A stretch of DNA of 64,000 nucleotides from Symsagittifera roscoffensis. Taxonomy: Eukaryota > Xenacoelomorpha > Acoela > Convolutidae. Made by a program: the position numbers and the translations under genes. Below, piece after piece: positions 44,005 to 54,021 of the stretch (position 1 is the stretch's first letter; each line of letters starts with the position of its first letter). The notes under the pieces are model-generated. The model worked only from the letters and a program-made list of their open reading frames with translations. It was not told the origin of the DNA and ran no database searches. The DNA lies in the NCBI RefSeq assembly GCF_963678635.1, contig NC_087064.1, forward strand, positions 899,688 to 963,687. Direction: 5' to 3'.

Positions 44005-44464
44005 TCACTGTTTTCTACTGAGTTCCTCACATGTGTCTGCTGCCAGGTTCTGAGTTGGTGGTGCAATCGTCGCGAAATGGTCATGTTGGTCATCCATATT
44101 TGGTGGCTCGTCGGATATCTGCATCTCCGCCATCGTCTGTGAGAGGCCCGATCTTCCGCTTTCGCCGCCACTCGGATTGACGAATAATTGACAGTGGGAG
44201 TCCACAATATCTTCTCTCATTGTTGCCTTCCAATCATGTCCTTCACTCGTTGTTGCATCCACTGGGTTGTCGCATCCAGAGTGCCATTTACTGTTAGACC
44301 ATTTCTTGATTTCTGTTATAGTCATTTTCGCGCAATTTGTGTGAAACCAGTTTCCACAATCACAACATCGGAAACTGTACTCGTTGCCTATCAGTCTCGA
44401 GCATGATCCACACCTCCAGATTTTCGGTATTGCTGGAGCAGTCCTGTTCTGATATTGATCGTGT
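44005..44464 (-). pseudogene. LINE copy 1: PHD-like zinc finger region
   Basis: An open frame of about 153 codons bounded by TGA upstream, with no ATG before the finger. It starts with WRCGSCSRLIGNEYSFRCC, then DCGNWFHTNC: C-x2-C-x11-C-x2-C-x4-H-x2-C, continued by WHSGC, which fits a PHD/RING-type cross-brace finger. A polar region with Asp/Ser follows. Fingers of this kind occur in the N-terminal parts of several LINE families. Confidence 0.65.
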
Positions 44465-44639
44465 CAGTGTCCTGGTTCTGCATCCATCATATCGGAAACT
44501 ATTTAATAAGTTTATCACAACATTTTTTTCCTTTTTTTTTATTCCAGGGGTAATCAGAAGGTCAAAAGTATCATAGTAACCGAGGTTACAGTCAAGAATC
44601 CCTTCATCACCTATTCCAGTCAAAATCCTTGGATTTTTC

Positions 44640-44918
44640 TAGATATGGAAGTGATAATGATAAAAGAAGATGACAAGTGTTTAAGTCCTTTTCAATTAAA
44701 ATCGATACGGGTTACGTTTCTTCAAAAAGAACACGCAACTCGACACGAGAAAATATAATATACAAGGGTTACAAAAAAAACTAAATTACAAAAGGGGCCC
44801 TTCCGTTTAGTCACGGTAAGTGCACAAGCTGGATAGGGCCATACCAGCGATATAAAAATGCATATATATCAGCAATGAAGTCATAAATCAGCATTAAATG
44901 CAGCGTCATAATGTTAAT
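44640..44918. other. spacer between the two LINE copies
   Basis: Non-coding AT-rich sequence of about 280 bp with a single GGCCCTTCCG string. It may be the 3' non-coding end of LINE copy 2. Confidence 0.4.
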
Positions 44919-45600
44919 TTATCTTAGCCGTCCTTCCTCTACAATAGCGCTCATGGAGTTGTCAATAAATTGAACTTTGCGTAGCGATCTGCACCCCCTT
45001 ATACAAAGTATAGAGCTGCTCAGGTGCGCGAAGCTTATTTTAGTTCCTATGTAGTTTATAGATTCTGGATAGCTTTCTTGTCTTTTTTCACTTAGTTTTT
45101 TGGCCAATCGCTGCATCGTTCGCGTGGCTGTTGGAGCAGCGCCACCGGTGCATCCAAAAATTAGCGGACAGAAGCTACTCTGCTCTACGTTTAAAATTCT
45201 TTGCTGATATTTGGAGTTCTTCAGCAATTCATGGTATTTGTATGCATCCTTATGCAGTTTTCGCGATGTTTTGGCATGGGGGTTGAAAACTTTCACATCA
45301 AAGTAAGCGCGGCTGAATCGTGAACCCCAGATTCCGTTTGCCTTAATGAAAAGTCGTGCCTCATCTTCAGTTGTAGTCGAATTGTTGACAAAGCTTTCGC
45401 CTTGCAACGACTGAAGTTTCGGCTCAATCTCGACGTCATGGCAAACCTCGTTCATGAGGTTGGCGAATGTGTCTCTGATTTCATTGTGTCTTATGTGTGT
45501 GTAACCATCCCTTGCACAGTGAAGCGCATGTGTCAAGTTAAAATCAGCACCACATGCACATATGAGTGGGGTTTTGGTTGGTTCCCATCCGTATCTTAAG
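44919..45600 (-). pseudogene. LINE copy 2: CCHC and restriction-like endonuclease domain
   Basis: LRYGWEPTKTPLICACG opens the segment. The finger is CACGADFNLTHALHC (C-x-C-x7-H-x3-C), followed by the RHNEIRD motif typical of RLE LINEs, then EARLFIKANGIWG and RAYFDVKVFNPHA, which fit the two acidic positions of a PD-(D/E)XK nuclease. The conserved VEQSSFCPLIFGCTGGAAPT and a helical end (SINYIGTKISFAHLSSSIL) follow, as in copy 1. This domain nicks target DNA to prime reverse transcription. Stop at 44919. Confidence 0.78.
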
Positions 45601-45752
45601 TAAATACCACTCTGAACTCTGATTTATTCAGGTTGAAGTTGTATCTGCTCGGTGGTAGAGCATTGAGCCAGTTAGAGGCTCCCTTTTCAGAGCCCAGGTC
45701 GATTGCGTATTTATCTGTTTCATTTAAGGAGTTAATGAGGTTTGTTTTTTTT

Positions 45753-46142
45753 TCAATTTGTTCTATCAGTTTTCATTTTTTTGATTTTCGTACATATTTT
45801 TTCTTGCTGTCTTACTGCTGTAATAGGATCTTGAGATTCCAGTACCAGTGATGTTTCCTTAGAATATTCTAGGTAGCTTTCATGATCGGATGGCAGCTTG
45901 ATGTTCAGTCCGCCCATTTTAAGGGGTAAGGAAGATATCTCACGGAACTGGGGGTTTAAAGTGTCTTTACCGACTAGGTTAGGTAATAATTGTTCTTTGA
46001 TAATATTTTTACATATTTTTGAGTTTTCCATAGTGTTAGGCGTTGTCCTGTTAAGAAACGAAAGCTTTTCTGGAACTCCTTTAGTATAGCAGGCATAAAC
46101 GTTTTGAGGGGAGGTTTTAGCAATTTTCGTTAGTTTTTTCAA
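45753..46142 (-). pseudogene. LINE copy 2: thumb region
   Basis: A 129-codon frame directly after the RT stop, with VYACYTKGVPEKLSFLNRTT and LPLKMGGLNIKLP. The latter is the conserved segment after RT palms in LINEs. It was probably continuous with RT before a frameshift near 46150. Confidence 0.7.
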
Positions 46143-46154
46143 AATTTTGATTTG

Positions 46155-47550
46155 CTAATTCTGTTGAAATTCGAGGAATTTTTTACATTCAGATTCTGTT
46201 CCTATAACTGAAGCAAGCACTCGGGCTCCTGCCTTTATAGAGATTCCTGTATTTGCGAAGATTTTCTGAGCTTCACTATGTTTTTCATCTTTGACAATGA
46301 GTTGGCATTTGGATGCTTTCACGTGGTAGCCGAAAAATTTACCCAGTGATACAATTTTATTGAGGACGGTTCGTAGATTGCTTAATTTACCGACTGCGTT
46401 TTCGTCGTCTGCATACCATTTCTGAGTTATATCGTCTACTGATAAAAGTTTTATGAGGGGTATTATGGCTAGACCGTACATGGCCATTACTAGTGGATCC
46501 CCCTGGGTTGTCCCTTCTTGAGAGTAGATTGTTTTTTTGTTAACGAATAGTTTGGATGGATTGGAGTAGGAGTTCTTAATCGCTGTTAAAAGGGAAGGGC
46601 AGGTATTTTCGATGTTTTTTAATGCCAGCTTTCGGTTCAGCGAGTTAAAAGCGTTTTCGGCATCTATCAGTAAAATAGCATCGGCGGAAGTTTTGCTGTA
46701 TTGATCTCTTAGCGTGTGGATCGCATATTCAATGCCACATTTTTGTCCTAGGCAGAATTGGTAGTTTGAACCGAGCGACATGAGTTCGTTTTTTAGGCAT
46801 TTAGTTATTGTTCGCCCTATTATCCTACGCATAACTTCTTCTATGCCTATGGGTCTTACCCCTGGATTCTTATCTAAGGGTATTAATCTGCATGCGTTAT
46901 ATGGTTTCATTAGTTCTGGATTTAGTTCTTCTGTGGCCAATGTTTTTTGCAATTTTAGCAATTTTTTTTGAAATTTCAACTGATTGTTGCCCGAAGTGTG
47001 TTAGAAAACGTCTGCATTCATTCGCATCGAGGCCAGATGGTCCATGCGATCCGTGCGTTCTCATAGCTGCCTTCTTGATATGTTGATCGTTTATCTGATC
47101 AAATATCGATGGATTGAAAGGAATTGTTTCGTTTGAGACTGGTCTAATATAGTTCTCATTAATTGGTTCAGATGGTGGGTGTTTCTCTATGAGAGTCTGT
47201 TCAACTGTTTTACCTTTGACAATCTCGTCGAGCGAAAGAACGCCTTTAGATGTGTCTGTTAGTTTTGCAATTGCGCTTGATATTTTTCCAGTATTCATTA
47301 GCTTGTTGAACTGTTGTGCTTCAGTTTCAGTTTTTCTTCTACTTCCTTTAAACAAGCTCATTTGCAGCGCCTTTCCTTCGTTATATAGTCCATCCAGGTC
47401 TCCGTCTTGCCATTGCTTAAGTCGCCTTGCTATTGTTTTGGATAAAAATCCATCAATTTCGGACTTTGATTTGCACAGTAATAAATGTGGAAAAATCATT
47501 GCTGCGTGAATTGCGAAGGTATTTTTGTTGTTTTCTATTAGGCTGTTCAA
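46155..47550 (-). pseudogene. LINE copy 2: pre-RT linker and reverse transcriptase
   Basis: Two overlapping frames (46897-47550 and 46155-46979) join by a frameshift. The first carries the linker with AMRTHGSHGPSGLDANECRR. The second is a nearly complete RT: ACRLIPLDKNPGVRPIGIEE (fingers), motif A AILLIDAENAFNSLNRK, motif B SQEGTTQGDPLVMAMYG and motif C WYADDENAVGK, then KASKCQLIV (motif D/E region). All catalytic Asp residues are intact. RT copies the element RNA at the nicked target. Confidence 0.88.
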
Positions 47551-47575
47551 AGTTCTATTCAGGGTTTCAATAAAG

Positions 47576-47992
47576 TTATATCAACTTTATTTTTGACAAG
47601 ATCATAAAGACCGGTTTCTTGTCGACCACTTTGGTGTATATTTTCCTGGTGGTTTCTATGAGTTCTGGACAGGGGTTTGACCATGGGTCTTGTATTGTTC
47701 TGGGTTCTATAGTGGAAGACTCTCCTGAGTTTTGTGAGTGTGGGGCAGTGGAAGGGTGAGGGTGCATTTGGAGCAGCGTGGTTGTAGCTAAGGTTGGGGG
47801 ATTGCATTTATGCTTGTCGTTAGCTGAATGAAATTGGGAGGTGCAGCGATGACAACTGAAATCGTCATAGTGATCACTGCTGCGGGCTAGGCCGCTGCAT
47901 TTTACATGCATGTAGCCTGGGCATGTAAAGCACCAAACATCTCCGCCTCGCAGGCTGCTTTTACAAATAAGGCAGTGTGTTTGAGTAGCCAT
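47576..47992 (-). CDS. LINE copy 2: PHD-like finger protein
   Basis: The frame starts with ATG at 47992 and encodes 138 residues. The finger is CLICKSSLRGGDVWCFTCPG, then YMHVKCSGL, ending SCHRC: C-x2-C-x8-C-x2-C-x4-H-x2-C...C-x2-C, a good C4HC3 PHD pattern. A His/Pro/Thr-rich stretch follows. It begins only about 25 bases after the SGNH frame ends, so the two could be read from one RNA. Plausible roles are chromatin or RNA binding by the element. Confidence 0.65.
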   Translation of the reverse strand: MATQTHCLICKSSLRGGDVWCFTCPGYMHVKCSGLARSSDHYDDFSCHRCTSQFHSANDKHKCNPPTLATTTLLQMHPHPSTAPHSQNSGESSTIEPRTIQDPWSNPCPELIETTRKIYTKVVDKKPVFMILSKIKLI

Positions 47993-48016
47993 TTTAGGAA
48001 GGACGGCGGTGTCAAG

Positions 48017-48538
48017 TTAGCGAGAGAATTTATAGATTAAATTTGCAAGAAAATTAGTAAAGAAATCATTACCGTAGAACGAGAAATGGATGCCATCACG
48101 GCAGAACATTTGAGGGGTTAGATTTAGGTTGAGGTTAGGCGAAACAATAAGTGTATGGGGGTGTACAAATCTATTTATCAAATTAAACAGCACATGATTA
48201 TGAATATAAATTTTGCGGTTTACTTCGGAATTATTACATTTCTGAATTGTTTTGGGGATGATCAGTGTCTTGGGCTGAAACTTGTTAGTGACGACGTTAA
48301 TCAAGTTTTTCCATTGCTGTTCTAATTCTTGTGGATGCAGCCTGTTGTCATTGTATCCAGCAACTATTGTTACTGTATTTAGGCGCTTTGGTCTGTATTG
48401 TAAAACTGTTTCAAACAGATCATGAAGCGTTGCGCCGCGGTAAGAGTGAATTGTTGATTTTACTAGAGCTGGTTTGTTATATTTGGTCCTTGAAGTCCCG
48501 ATAACTAGTTTCTGTGAGAACTCAGGGATGTGTCTTGC
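48017..48538 (-). CDS. LINE copy 2: SGNH/GDSL-type esterase frame
   Basis: A stop-bounded frame of 173 codons (first ATG only internal). It shows all four SGNH blocks in order: LVIGTSRTKY (block I, Ser nucleophile; usual GDS reads GTS), YRGATLHDL (block II Gly), IVAGYNDNRL (block III, GxND with the Asn) and RDGIHFSFYG (block V, catalytic Asp-x-x-His). Length and blocks fit the esterase domains reported from CR1-like LINE ORF1 proteins. The N-terminus is probably lost, as a TAG lies directly upstream. Activity in transposition is not understood; membrane lipid or ester substrates have been proposed for the family. Confidence 0.7.
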   Translation of the reverse strand, partial: ARHIPEFSQKLVIGTSRTKYNKPALVKSTIHSYRGATLHDLFETVLQYRPKRLNTVTIVAGYNDNRLHPQELEQQWKNLINVVTNKFQPKTLIIPKTIQKCNNSEVNRKIYIHNHVLFNLINRFVHPHTLIVSPNLNLNLTPQMFCRDGIHFSFYGNDFFTNFLANLIYKFSR

Positions 48539-48768
48539 CTAGAATCGCGGCATCAACCTGAAACACAGACAACTGGGGCGAGAAAGGAAGCTCTTTGGGG
48601 TGATTTATGAATACTTTCACTTAGGGTTTAAAATTGCTGAGGCAAAGGCGATGAAAAAAAAAACTGAAAAAAAAGGAAGGAGTGGTACAACCTACGTCAA
48701 TTTGGAGGTCGATTCACCAGCTCACTCCTTCTTGCGTCTAGTTACGCCAGGGAAACTTCACTCGCCTA

Positions 48769-49010
48769 CGGCTGGGACGGAGTGCAGCCAGTGTTTAGAC
48801 AGCCGCGTATTCATACTCGTCAGTATTTAGACAAATACTGTATGAACCAATCAGAATCGAGAAAAGACATAAATAATCCAAAATATATAATAATTATTTA
48901 TTAATTTCTTCTTTGTCTCGATTCTGATTGGTTGAAACAGTATTTGTCTAAAAACTGACCAGTCTGAATACGCGGTTGTCTAAATACTGACATGTAACCG
49001 GCTGGGACGG
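48769..49010. mobile_element. small foldback element with 12-bp flanking duplication
   Basis: Inverted arms of about 75 bp. The left arm (from CAGTGTTTAGACAGCCGCG at 48789) and the complement of the right arm (CAGTATTTAGACAACCGCG, ending 48989) match with few differences. The centre (48856-48910) is AT-rich. CGGCTGGGACGG lies on both sides (48769-48780 and 48999-49010), a likely 12-bp target duplication. No coding capacity; a MITE-like, non-autonomous element. Confidence 0.7.
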
Positions 49011-49440
49011 CGAGATTTGGTAAGATAACCAGAAGAGGAAAGCCCAGCGCGCATATGATATGAAAACACACAAGCAGTAAATTTGAACAAAGAAATCTAT
49101 TTAATAAGGTTATCACAACAATTAGGCTAAAAGTGTTACAAATAGTGTTACAAATAAAAAAAATTCGTCGAAAGTTATTTTGTCATTTTTTGTTCCGAGT
49201 ACGCAAGCGGCGTTCGCAATCTGTATTGCCAGGGAGATTCTGTTTCAAAAAGCTGCCTGCTCTGGGTTTCTCAGTGCATATGCTTAGGTTCTTACAAAGC
49301 TTGCTCTAAAAAATTTCTGTGCTGGGGCCGGCCTACTATAGTAAAATTGTTGGAAAGTTTATTCACAGCGATACCCTCTGAATACACTCAGGATCAAACA
49401 GGGTGGACATACAGTCTGGAAGACTAGCTGTATTTCTCAT

Positions 49441-49480
49441 CCAGCTGAGTTCATTCCAATCAGCTGAGTTCATTCCAATT
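49441..49480 (+). repeat. 20-bp perfect tandem pair
   Basis: CAGCTGAGTTCATTCCAAT occurs twice in a row just before the first frame of the plus-strand LINE. It could be a slippage product or part of the LINE 5' region. Confidence 0.7.
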
Positions 49481-49517
49481 TTTTTTGTCTTTATATACAT
49501 TTTTCTATCTCTACTTC

Positions 49518-50098
49518 ATGATCAAAATAGTAGCAGCAAGCTCTCTTAGCCGTTCCATTGCAAAACTTGACGAATCTGAACAACATAAGCTTGCCGATTC
49601 TGTTCATTCTTTACCCGGCCTAAATCTTGACCCTAATACAGCAAACTATTGTTACGATTATTTAGCGTCAACCCACCTGGGGAAACGTAACCTTATACTG
49701 TGGCATGACCTACTCAACAACACAATAACATCACATCCAAAAAAGAATAACATTCCCCAAACGGTTGATCAACTCATCGCGACTCTGAAAACAATTCCTA
49801 ATCTCTTCTGCGTTGTCACATGTCAACGAGTAGGAGCTCCGTACATCTTTGACGACCTTGTGAATCTTTGGACTGTTACGTCATTGACGTGACAAAGCAC
49901 GTTATCAGCGCGTCTGAACAAATCGACGAATCGGTGCTTGCTGAGTATCGCAGACTTCATCAGCATTCTGACAATGAGTTACGTACTTTGGCCACTGTAC
50001 TGCACTATTACCCCAACATCAAACGGATCTTCAAAACACGTGGTACGAAGCGAAGATCAGCTGGAGAGAGACGCGAGGCGAAAAGACTAAAACACTAA
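49518..50098 (+). pseudogene. leading frame of the LINE, possibly a divergent SGNH domain
   Basis: A frame from ATG 49518 runs to TGA at 49890-49892, and its evident continuation (CYVIDVTKHVISASEQIDES) is in another frame to 50098. One base change near 49872 would separate them. The product contains VAASSLSRSIAKLDE, LPGLNLDPNT, NLILWHDLLNNTI and LHQHSDNELRTL, which can be read as Ser, Gly, Asn and His blocks of an SGNH-like fold, but this is weak. It ends with a basic tail (KRRSAGERREAKRLKH). Confidence 0.45.
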
Positions 50099-50117
50099 AC
50101 AGGTAGGCGTGCTTATC

Positions 50118-50218
50118 GAGTCTCTGGCTCTGAGCCCCTCCCTATAAGTACTGAAGTTGTTTTTAGATTTACTCTTTACATAGGTGCGCTTACTGAGTCT
50201 CTGGCTCTGAGCCCCTCA
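50118..50218 (+). repeat. duplicated 23-base motif before ORF1
   Basis: GAGTCTCTGGCTCTGAGCCC occurs at about 50119 and 50194, 75 bp apart, the second ending directly at the ORF1 start. It may be a short leader duplication of the LINE. Confidence 0.6.
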
Positions 50219-50221
50219 AAG

Positions 50222-51099
50222 ATGTCTAAACATAATACTCGAAATCGAGTCAAATCAATCTCTGATTCATGCTTCACCTGTGATGAGAAAATCCTGAAAA
50301 ATGAAAGTTCATTCGACTGCTTCGTCTGTGGCTGTCGAATGCATCTGACTAAAAATTGTACTGGCCTGAGTGAAGCGGCTGTCAATGGAGTACTGGCTAT
50401 CGGAAAAAATGCCTTACTTCTTTGTAACAAGTGCATCGAAGAGAAGCGCCACGAAAAGCTAGCACAATCTGCCCATGTGAACACGGTCTCAAATGAACAC
50501 CAAGAAAAACAGATGAAAAACCTTGAAACCGAAATGACTGACCTCAAGAAAACTGTGTCCGAAATCAAAACGCTTCTCACAAGGAAACCGCCCGATTCCG
50601 GGCAACCAGCTCAAAATAGTCCGATTACCAAATCACAAGAACAAATGCCGAAACCTCCCGAAGAACTCGATGGAATTCGTATACGTGGTATTCCAGAATC
50701 AACGGAAAAAGAAGCAAGAGTACGCCAAGAACACGACCTTGTAGAAGTTCAAAAACTACTAACCCATATGGAAGTCAATGCTATTATAGGCGACGTCATA
50801 AGACTTGGCCGATATGAAGAGAACAAAACGAGAACTATCCTATTAAAAGTTCCAAATGCATATCAGCGTCGAATGGTACTGCTATCAGCGAGAAAGCTGA
50901 AAACTTTCAGTCAACCAATCTTTCTCAGCAAACAACTGACAAAGAAGAAGCTGACCTTGAAAACTTAGCTCTTGTGAGACGACAAGAACTGATAAATAAA
51001 GGCACCGATCCGAAAAATCTGCGTGTTCGTGACGCAACCCTGTTCATTCGACAGGGCGCAAAGTGGACAAAAGAGAAGCTTACCGTGGCGGACGAATGA
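50222..51099 (+). pseudogene. LINE ORF1: PHD-like finger, coiled coil, RRM-like region
   Basis: It starts with ATG at 50222. Residues 17-76 form a PHD-like finger: SCFTCDEKILKNESSFDCFV, CGCRMHLTKNC and LLLCNKC (C-x2-C-x11-C-x2-C-x4-H-x4-C...C-x2-C). Residues about 90-125 look like a coiled coil (KQMKNLETEMTDLKKTVSEI). Residues about 150-240 resemble the RRM/CTD region of LINE ORF1 proteins (LDGIRIRGIPES, VIRLGRYEENKTRTILLKVP). A frameshift near 50940 cuts the frame at 50968; the other frame continues LENLALVRRQELINKGTDP to 51099. ORF1p binds the element RNA as a chaperone. Confidence 0.7.
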
Positions 51100-51129
51100 C
51101 TAGCAGCTTTCATAAATATACTAATTTAC

Positions 51130-53892
51130 AATGTGAGAAGTATACTTGAATACCAACGCCGAACAAATTTCTCCAATGCCGTTCAAGTGAAAAATATTTA
51201 TCAAATTATCTGCCTAACAGAAACGTGGCTCACAGAGAGCATTAGCGATATACTAAGCAAAAACATTCCCAGCTCTCAAATTGACTCAATTTTTTAAGAC
51301 TGTGTGATAATTCGTATAAGCTTAAATAAAACATTCCTAATATGTTGTCTTTACAGCGCCCCGTCAAACAGTGCGTACACATGGACTCTTCCGGACATCG
51401 TTGAGCTCCTAAAATTCATTAGGCGAAAACAGTTCGAATACAGTGCTGTTTGCTCATATATAGCTGGAGACATCAATCTTTCATCTACACACTGGCCCTC
51501 AATGACGTCAACATCTCTTTTCGAGCAAACAATCCTCAATGAACTATGTGAATCAAATTTTCAGCAACTCATAAAAACCCAGGACGGAAGGTCACTGGAT
51601 GTTCTCTTATGCAATAAACCCCAGTATGTGACAAGCATAGTCATTGATAACCATCTGAGAAGTCTCTTCAATTCTGATCACAAACCTTATCAAGCTAAAG
51701 TCTCGTTTGACATCCGACCTGTACATATCTCTTCACCGTCTCCCAAACAAAAGCTAGACTTCGGTAAATTTGCATACAAGAAAGCTAACTGGAAAAAAAT
51801 TAATGAGTTCATTCTCCAACATCCCTTCCGACCATACTGCATGAGCAACGTGGACTTGATGGTTGAACTTTGGTATAAGTGGCTACATGAAATATTAAAG
51901 GATCTTCTTCCAATAACTACGAAACATAGGTCCGAACTGGCTCCATGGGTAAGTGGCAACTCTTCAAACCTCATCAAGAAGTTAAAAACACTTCAACTGA
52001 AACAACAACGGCAGCCCACGCCGTCAAACAAAATCAAAATCGAATGTCTACAAACTGAGCTCACCCTGTCGCTTCAAAATGACCAGCATCTACATGAGAA
52101 GACGCTCTTCAAGGAAGGCAAATTCAGCGACATACAGAGATACTTGAAGTCGATCACCAAGTCGAACACTATCCCTACCGATTTTTTTTTGGATCAAAGA
52201 ACTGCCAATACAGATATTGAAAAAGTAATATTATTCAACGAATACTTTCAATCAGTGTTCACTCAAAACACCTACTATACGGAAATTGGCGAACAAAATA
52301 GCACCCTACTAAATCAGATTCACTTTACGACCGATGAAATAGAAAACGCTCTGCAACTACTGGACGTAAATAAAGCCAAAGGACCGGATAAGATCGGGAA
52401 CTTACTTCTGAAGAGTCTGTCCAAGTCACTGCCAAAATCACTGCACTTACTGTTTAACCTCATCGCAAATAAAGCCCGATTTCCGGAAAAATGGAAAGTC
52501 AGTGAAATTGCACCAATACTCAAAGACGGAGACAAACAAGATGTGAGTAATTACAGGCCTATCAGCCTGCTTTGAACAGTCTCAAAACTGCTAGAGAAAC
52601 TGATTTTCGAAAAGCTGACTCCAATTGCTTACCCAACTCTGGCATCAGCCCAACATGGTTTCAGACCCAAACGGTCAACTATAACGAACCTTATAGAATA
52701 TCTGCATGAAATCTATAGCTGCTTAGAGTCTGAAAACCGCTCCTATCTGAATATCTTCTATATAGACTTCGAGAAAGCGTTTGACAAAGTCACGCATGAG
52801 CTTCTCATACAAAACTTGGCTGCTCTGGGGATTGGTGGAAACTGTTTGAATCTGTTAAGAAGCTACCTCTATAAACGGAAGCAAACTGTGAGACTAAATG
52901 ACACTGTTTCAGATGAATTAGAAGTATTCAGTGGCGTACCACAAGGCTCCATCCTCGGACCGCTCTTCTTCTTGGTTTTCATAATTGATCTTCCATCATG
53001 TGTCATGTCCAAATCGTTCGGTTATGCTGATGACAACAAAATTGTAGGCGAAAACCCTTTAACACTGAATATAGACGTTAGAAAACTGTGGCGGTGGTGT
53101 GACAAAATTTTCATGTCAATGAACTTAGGAAAAAGTAAAGTGCTCTGCATTAAAGGTACAGCTCCTATTGCACTGCCAAACCATGAATTTGAAACAACTG
53201 AATGTATGAAAGATCTGGGAATTCTCGTAAATGACACACTCTCGTGGACTCTGCATGCAAAGAAAAGGACCGAAAAAGCCTTGAACGCTCTCTTCATCCT
53301 AAAACGGAATCTTTCAAAAGCGACGTTTTGGACCAGAAAGAACGCATATATCTGCTATGTTGTGCCCATTTTAAACTACGGATCAGCCCTTTGGAAACCA
53401 TCAAAAGGCGACTTAGGTACTCTTGAAAGTATCCAGCGAAAAGCAGTATCATGGATCTTCATCACAAACAACATATCCTATAAGGATAAGCTCGTGAAAC
53501 TCGATATCCTTCCAATCTCCTTATATGAAGAACTTCATGTTATTCTCTTGTTTGCCAAAATACTAACCGGAAAAGTTGACATAGACTGGCGTAGTCAAGT
53601 AACCATCACAGACATCGGTACTCGAAGAACACAAGCAACACGAAATTTTGCCTGCCAACAAATACGTCTGAAGAAGTGTGAATCAGATTACTACTATCAG
53701 AGGCCAGCCAACCTTTTTAACGATTTCTTCAAATTTGACATAATCTTTGATCCAGGATGCAAAATTAAACTGCTGGAAGTTTATACGAAGTTCTTCAAAA
53801 CCCGCTACAACGAGTCAGATGCATGCACTTGGCGGATATTATGTGGCTGCAACAACTGTAGAGATTTGAAGAAACTTAACTTTAACAACTGA
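51130..53892 (+). pseudogene. LINE ORF2: APE endonuclease and reverse transcriptase
   Basis: The endonuclease begins at about 51130 with NVRSI and CLTETWLTESISD (catalytic Glu). It then has a stop near 51296 and apparently lacks the middle of the domain. From 51304 the frame reads YIAGDINLSSTHW and NSDHKPY (catalytic Asp/His). RT follows: NKAKGPDKIGNLLLKSLSKS, VSNYRPISLL, a TGA at 52573-52575, then in the same frame SAQHGFRPKRST, FYIDFEKAFDKVTHE (motif A), GVPQGSILGPLFFL (motif B) and FGYADDNKI (motif C). The C-terminus ends with CTWRILCGCNNC. Apart from the one TGA, RT is intact. Confidence 0.88.
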
Positions 53893-53959
53893 AACACGCA
53901 CGCTGAACCTCCCAATCACTGGGTTTTATGCGAACCCTTGGATTAGTCCTAAATCCTTT

Positions 53960-53980
53960 GTTATTATTATTATTATTATT
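53960..53980 (+). repeat. (TTA)n microsatellite at the LINE 3' end
   Basis: Seven TTA repeats about 70 bases after the ORF2 stop. Short 3' microsatellites are typical of CR1/L2/Jockey-like LINEs and mark the insertion's end. Confidence 0.75.
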
Positions 53981-54021
53981 CACAAGATCTTTATACTTGT
54001 CAATTTTTCGCTCTTCCGCTT

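Larger units (their letters stand above)
41371..44464 (-). mobile_element. decayed RLE-type LINE, copy 1
   Basis: Minus-strand non-LTR retrotransposon in fragments. From 5' to 3': PHD-like finger, linker, RT with a deletion, thumb, CCHC finger and restriction-like endonuclease domain. Its order and motifs parallel the better copy at 44.9-48.5 kb (shared RTHGSxGxSGLD, SQEGTTQGD and CxCG...HALxC..GG...R.N), but the sequences are well diverged, so these are different families or old relatives. No SGNH frame was found here. Confidence 0.8.
44919..48538 (-). mobile_element. RLE-type LINE, copy 2, with SGNH and PHD modules
   Basis: Minus-strand non-LTR retrotransposon of about 3.6 kb. Order on the minus strand: SGNH hydrolase-like frame (48538-48017), PHD-like finger frame (47992-47576), pre-RT linker and RT (47550-46155), thumb (46142-45753), CCHC finger plus restriction-like endonuclease (45600-44919). 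Each domain keeps its key residues but frames change between them. No APE-type endonuclease is present. A C-terminal CCHC plus RLE places it with the R2/R4/NeSL-like architecture. Confidence 0.85.
49485..53990 (+). mobile_element. CR1/Jockey-type LINE, nearly full length
   Basis: Plus-strand non-LTR element: a leading frame (49518-50098), ORF1 with a PHD-like finger and coiled coil (50222-51099), ORF2 with APE endonuclease and RT (about 51130-53892), and a 3' end in a (TTA)n microsatellite at 53960-53980. Inactivating changes are few: one frameshift each in the leading frame and ORF1, a deletion plus stop in the endonuclease and one TGA in RT. That suggests a young insertion. It lies just upstream of the TRAPPC12-like exons, same strand. 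Confidence 0.88.

Noticed and set aside
49865-49892. Programmed frameshift in the leading LINE frame
   Set aside because: No slippery heptamer or following structure is apparent; other frames of the same element carry random lesions.
52573-52575. In-frame TGA in LINE ORF2 as a selenocysteine or readthrough codon
   Set aside because: The element has other lesions, and there is no evidence for a recoding signal; a nonsense mutation is simpler.
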